A stretch of 8,165 bases of DNA from Candidatus Woesearchaeota archaeon (GTDB lineage: Archaea > Nanobdellota > Nanobdellia > UBA10117 > WJKY01): the NCBI GenBank assembly GCA_014728835.1, contig WJKY01000058.1, positions 1 to 8,165 of the forward strand, in the 5' to 3' direction. The stretch's first letter is position 1, and every line of letters starts with the position of its first letter. The position numbers and the translations under genes are program-made. The notes beneath the pieces were generated by a model that did not search any database, had not been told where the DNA came from, and worked only from the letters and a program-made list of their open reading frames with translations. Shown here piece after piece: positions 6,000 through 8,165 of the stretch.

Positions 6000-8165
6000 C
6001 ACTTAAAACCTTCTAAGGTAGTTTGCCCTTCTTTAATTTTTTCTTTTGGATAATCAAATATCTCAAATATTTTATAAACTGCTCGGATTATTTGATTATC
6101 AATATAATAATCTGCATCATAATCTTCTTTTTTCGCATCTTCGGCTAATATAACTCTGTCTGAAATTTTTCCGCTTCCCTCGCCAACAACATAATTAACT
6201 AATGATCCTTTGCGCATAATAATATTTTTATTTTCAGCAAGTTTAGCAGCCGCAACATGCGGGCTTGTAGCTGAGTAATCACTAAGTTTTTTTGTTAATC
6301 TTTTTGAAATCACGAATTCACTAACAGGAACACGGTGCTCTTTAACTGTTTTTACTAATCCTTGCACATAATTTATGGCAGCTTTTACATTATTTTTTTT
6401 AAGTATTATTTCTATTACAGCTCTCTGAGCTTCTCTTGCAATATTAGACCAATCACCGCGCACAGCTTCCAGCCCTTTAACAGAAATATTTCCTGTTTCA
6501 TCAAGCAAGGCATATCGTTTTTTTGCTCCACCACCCTCAGCTTTTTTTTCCAGGAAAAGACCAGCAGGAAAAAAACCTTCAAGTTCCAGCTCCATTGGAG
6601 AAGGTAATATAGAATTAATAATTTTTAAAAAACGCATAACTTCTTCTTTGTTTTTTTCTCCTTGTAGAAAAAATATAGAATCAGTGTCCGCATAAAGAAT
6701 TTTAAATCCAAATTTTTCAGCTTCTTTTATCACGTCTTGTATGTATTTTTTACCAATAGAAGTTATTGCTTTAGAGCACTCTGGATTATACCATCTTGAA
6801 TTAGCATATGCCATATAGCCATATATGCTGTTTGTAATTGTTTTAATTGCATATTGACGGGCTTTAAGTTCCATCTGAGCAGAATCAGAAGCTGATGTTT
6901 CAGATAATATTTTTTTAACACGATACCTTCTGTCAATAAGATCTTTAACCAACTTAGGTATGAATCCTTTTTCTTTTGAACAAAACCAAGTTTCTTCACT
7001 AACTTTATGGCCGCCTTTAAATTTACAACAATTACAATTTGAGGTTGCAGGGTCAATATTATGAGAAGCTATAATACTAGGCCAAAAACTTTTGAAATCA
7101 AAAACACAAATATCTTTGTATAAGCCTGGTTTTGGTTTAATTACAAAACCTCCAGAATAAGTATATTTTATTCGCTCTATTATTTGTTTATATTTAGGAT
7201 ATCTGGGAACTATTTGATTAAAGCGATACGCATTATTAATCAAAAACCATTCAACTAATATCCCATAAGTCATTCGATTAATATCAGCTAGAGGAAGACC
7301 AATTAATTTTACAAGTTGTAATTGTGTTGGTAATAAATTAACACATAAATTATATGCTAATTTGGAATCTTTTAGATTATATTCTACTAAATTAATTAAA
7401 TCTTGTTTAAGTCCAACACCCCATAATTCATTAATTTTGTTAAGTTTAATATCTAAATATTTTCCCTCTCCGATTAATTCTTTCGCAACAGAATTCAAGT
7501 CATAAAAATCAGTTCTAAGCGTTAAAAAATTTCTAATAAATTTGAAAATATCTATGTGCACAATCCCTTTTATTTTATTAAATCCTTTGCTTTCTAATTC
7601 AGATTTATCAACCCCTAAATCTAATATTATATCATATTTATTTGCACGCTCTTTAATAAATTTGATATCAAAGCTATCTGAATTATAACCGACTAGGATA
7701 TCTGGACGCAGTTTTTTAATTGTTTTTTTAAATTCTTCAATTAATTCTAATTCCCCATCAACAAACATAACATATTCCGGAGCATCAGAAAATCTTTTCC
7801 AAGTAACCACTTTTCTAAAGTTCTTTCCAAAAAAAGAAACCATAATTATAGGATCTTGTAAGGCATTTGGAAAACCACCTTTACACTTAGTTTCAATATC
7901 AAACCCAATTATTTTTGGGTCAGAAATCAAATCAGAACTAACTGCTCCAACTTTTTCAGCTTTAAGAACTAAATCAACATCAAAATCTGTTTTTATTATT
8001 TCTCCTGCAGCTCTGCATAAAGTGCATGGAATTATTTTTTTGTCAATCAAATATCGCCTGTAAAATTTTATATCATTTTCTTTAATTGAGTCTACTGAAG
8101 GCAGCTTTTCTACTTCTGAACTTATTTTTAATACATGAGAAGGTTCTGAAACAGTGATTTTAGCA
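5999..8165 (-). CDS. polB: Family-B DNA polymerase, 5' end outside window
   Basis: This is a replicative or repair polymerase with 3'-5' proofreading. The frame stays open to the window edge, adding 38 codons before the TTG at 8050. They read ...IKFYRRYLIDKKIIPC, matching the archaeal PolB stretch ending RYLIDKGLIP, so that TTG is an internal Leu. Numbering from codon 8164-8162: Exo I FDIET (D89, E91), Exo II GYNSDSFD (159-166), Exo III Y262/D266, YSGG (336-339), motif A DFKSFWPSII (356-365), motif B KTITNSIYG (441-449), motif C YADTDS (D493, D495) and KKRY (548-551). All catalytic acids of both active sites are present. The C-terminus QTTLEGFK (714-721) fits a PCNA-binding PIP box. Motif A is unusual, with Phe-Trp where Leu-Tyr is typical. 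A Cys group around 377-395 sits just after motif A. No intein interrupts the visible motifs. About 80-100 N-terminal residues are missing. It ends in TGA and overlaps the map start. Confidence 0.96.
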   Translation of the reverse strand, partial: AKITVSEPSHVLKISSEVEKLPSVDSIKENDIKFYRRYLIDKKIIPCTLCRAAGEIIKTDFDVDLVLKAEKVGAVSSDLISDPKIIGFDIETKCKGGFPNALQDPIIMVSFFGKNFRKVVTWKRFSDAPEYVMFVDGELELIEEFKKTIKKLRPDILVGYNSDSFDIKFIKERANKYDIILDLGVDKSELESKGFNKIKGIVHIDIFKFIRNFLTLRTDFYDLNSVAKELIGEGKYLDIKLNKINELWGVGLKQDLINLVEYNLKDSKLAYNLCVNLLPTQLQLVKLIGLPLADINRMTYGILVEWFLINNAYRFNQIVPRYPKYKQIIERIKYTYSGGFVIKPKPGLYKDICVFDFKSFWPSIIASHNIDPATSNCNCCKFKGGHKVSEETWFCSKEKGFIPKLVKDLIDRRYRVKKILSETSASDSAQMELKARQYAIKTITNSIYGYMAYANSRWYNPECSKAITSIGKKYIQDVIKEAEKFGFKILYADTDSIFFLQGEKNKEEVMRFLKIINSILPSPMELELEGFFPAGLFLEKKAEGGGAKKRYALLDETGNISVKGLEAVRGDWSNIAREAQRAVIEIILKKNNVKAAINYVQGLVKTVKEHRVPVSEFVISKRLTKKLSDYSATSPHVAAAKLAENKNIIMRKGSLVNYVVGEGSGKISDRVILAEDAKKEDYDADYYIDNQIIRAVYKIFEIFDYPKEKIKEGQTTLEGFK

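Noticed and set aside
6362..6607. Plus-strand open frame of 81 codons
   Set aside because: It is antisense to polB, Phe/Tyr/Ser-rich, with no promoter or motif.
6763..7056. Minus-strand open frame of 97 codons
   Set aside because: It lies in another frame within the polB palm/fingers region, which is fully accounted for by polymerase motifs.
1..8165. CRISPR array, IS element, rRNA or tRNA genes
   Set aside because: I saw no regularly spaced repeats, transposase motifs, terminal inverted repeats or rRNA/tRNA sequence on either strand.

Overview
The window is archaeal DNA. It encodes an archaeal-type DNA topoisomerase IA, the RecA-family protein RadB, a two-ring CDC48/p97 ATPase, a type II methionine aminopeptidase and a family-B DNA polymerase, with no bacterial-type genes. 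TATA-like boxes lie about 26 bases before several start codons and there are almost no Shine-Dalgarno sequences, which fits mostly leaderless archaeal transcripts. The DNA is strongly AT-rich and very compact: gaps of 37 to 92 bases, one tail-to-tail overlap and one stop/start overlap. This suits a small-genome lineage, possibly DPANN (Woesearchaeota/Pacearchaeota-like). That placement is inference; an AT-rich euryarchaeon is not excluded.

Left part (1-1672, + strand): the 3' part of topA. About two thirds of it is an intein. The window opens inside the intein at what looks like splicing block B, runs through a helix-turn-helix and a LAGLIDADG homing endonuclease, and reaches the splice junction His-Asn/Ser at 1090/1091. 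The last 193 codons are topoisomerase C-extein ending in two four-cysteine zinc ribbons. radB (2384-1659, - strand) converges on topA and overlaps it by 14 bases.

Middle (2385-5016): a 37-base divergent promoter region separates radB from a gene for a very basic 79-residue protein of unknown function. The CDC48 ATPase gene follows. An intergenic stretch after it (5017-5108) holds a good TATA box, a perfect 9-bp inverted repeat with GGAGGT in its loop, and a T-rich tail. It may be a small RNA gene.

Right part (5109-8165, - strand): polB followed by map, overlapping as TGATG. polB runs off the right edge. Its frame stays open and polymerase-like to the last base, so its true start is outside the window.

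Together this is an information-processing neighbourhood: topology, recombination, replication, protein remodelling and N-terminal Met removal. The least ordinary items are the topA intein with its DNA-binding insert, the hairpin locus between cdc48 and map, the interlocked divergent promoters, and a Tyr-to-Trp change in polymerase motif A.
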